From Conchocele bisecta (taxonomy: Eukaryota > Mollusca > Bivalvia > Lucinida > Thyasiridae): a stretch of DNA of 64,000 bases. Location: the NCBI GenBank assembly GCA_029237695.1, contig CM055267.1, forward strand, positions 7,462,036 through 7,526,035. The letters run 5' to 3'. The notes under the pieces were generated by a model. That model was not told the DNA's origin, did no database searches, and saw nothing but the letters and a program-made list of their open reading frames with translations. Made by a program: the position numbers and the translations under genes. Each line of letters begins with the position of its first letter. Position 1 is the stretch's first letter. Positions 63,925 to 64,000 of this stretch are shown one piece after another.

Positions 63925-64000
63925 CCAGCACAAACATATTTACACAATTCCCTAACATTTGATTGGTCCGTAGCAAGTCTCCGTCCAAAATTTATATCCC
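63925..64000 (-). mobile_element. Foldback element family D, third copy, cut by window end
   Basis: On the minus strand: tttggacggagacttgctac, ggaccaatcaaatgttaggg, then tatgtttgtgctggaatta. It has a single unit, showing the unexpanded state. Confidence 0.7.

Larger units (their letters stand above)
59772..64000. other. Upstream of the last ASH2L exon seen; repeats only
   Basis: Contains an about 900-bp dispersed repeat (59990-60930) with gacagacagacggacgg-type motifs and closing ggcaccgccaattctcggcg, the GGAGCTCCAGATAA repeats (61212-61445, 62895-63045), a TTAA MITE (62238-62466), a G-rich tract at about 62670-62700, a truncated foldback B (63125-63240) and the start of a family D element (63925-64000). 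No exon is supported. Confidence 0.5.

Overview
This is eukaryotic nuclear DNA with GT-AG introns, small exons and very high repeat content. The dispersed foldback families look like those of marine bivalve molluscs. That placement rests on gene structure and general familiarity with such repeats, not on a search.

Two genes can be assembled from the sequence because every exon join keeps phase. On the plus strand (2719-21958) is a predicted single-pass membrane protein. It has a short ectodomain, one membrane segment and a disordered cytoplasmic tail of about 600 residues, in eight coding exons; I do not recognise the family. Its last exon is open in two frames, and a 20-nt microexon decides which one is used. 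On the minus strand (59771 down to 27644) are eleven consecutive exons of ASH2L, the COMPASS/MLL H3K4-methyltransferase core subunit: atypical PHD/winged-helix region, linker, and the first part of SPRY. The first exon(s) and the C-terminal half of SPRY are not visible in the window. The genes are convergent.

Roughly a third of the window is tandem repeat, almost all of it intronic. The main arrays are 31 bp (3952-4219), 43 bp (8657-12334), 25 bp (28077-33516), 75 bp (39235-46640), 52-54 bp (48660-53530) and 39 bp (54243-55675), plus small 21-bp and 30-bp arrays. Three of them (31, 75 and 39 bp) contain copies of the exon-intron junction they abut: a 3' splice site, a 3' splice site plus about 20 nt of ASH2L exon, and the last 12 nt of an ASH2L exon plus its GTAAGT donor. 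The result is dozens to about a hundred decoy splice sites beside real ones. Two other arrays (52 bp and 21 bp) arose inside mobile elements that occur elsewhere in the window with one unit.

Mobile DNA includes a 3.4-kb hAT element with an 8-bp target duplication and a twice frame-broken ZBED-type transposase (17964-21378, in the last intron of the plus-strand gene). There are also several families of TTAA-flanked (piggyBac-like) MITEs, two or more foldback families, and a tRNA-derived SINE. Long stretches in the middle of the arrays show dense random single-base indels while their edges are clean, which looks like unpolished long-read consensus. Unit counts and the large ORFs inside arrays should not be trusted.
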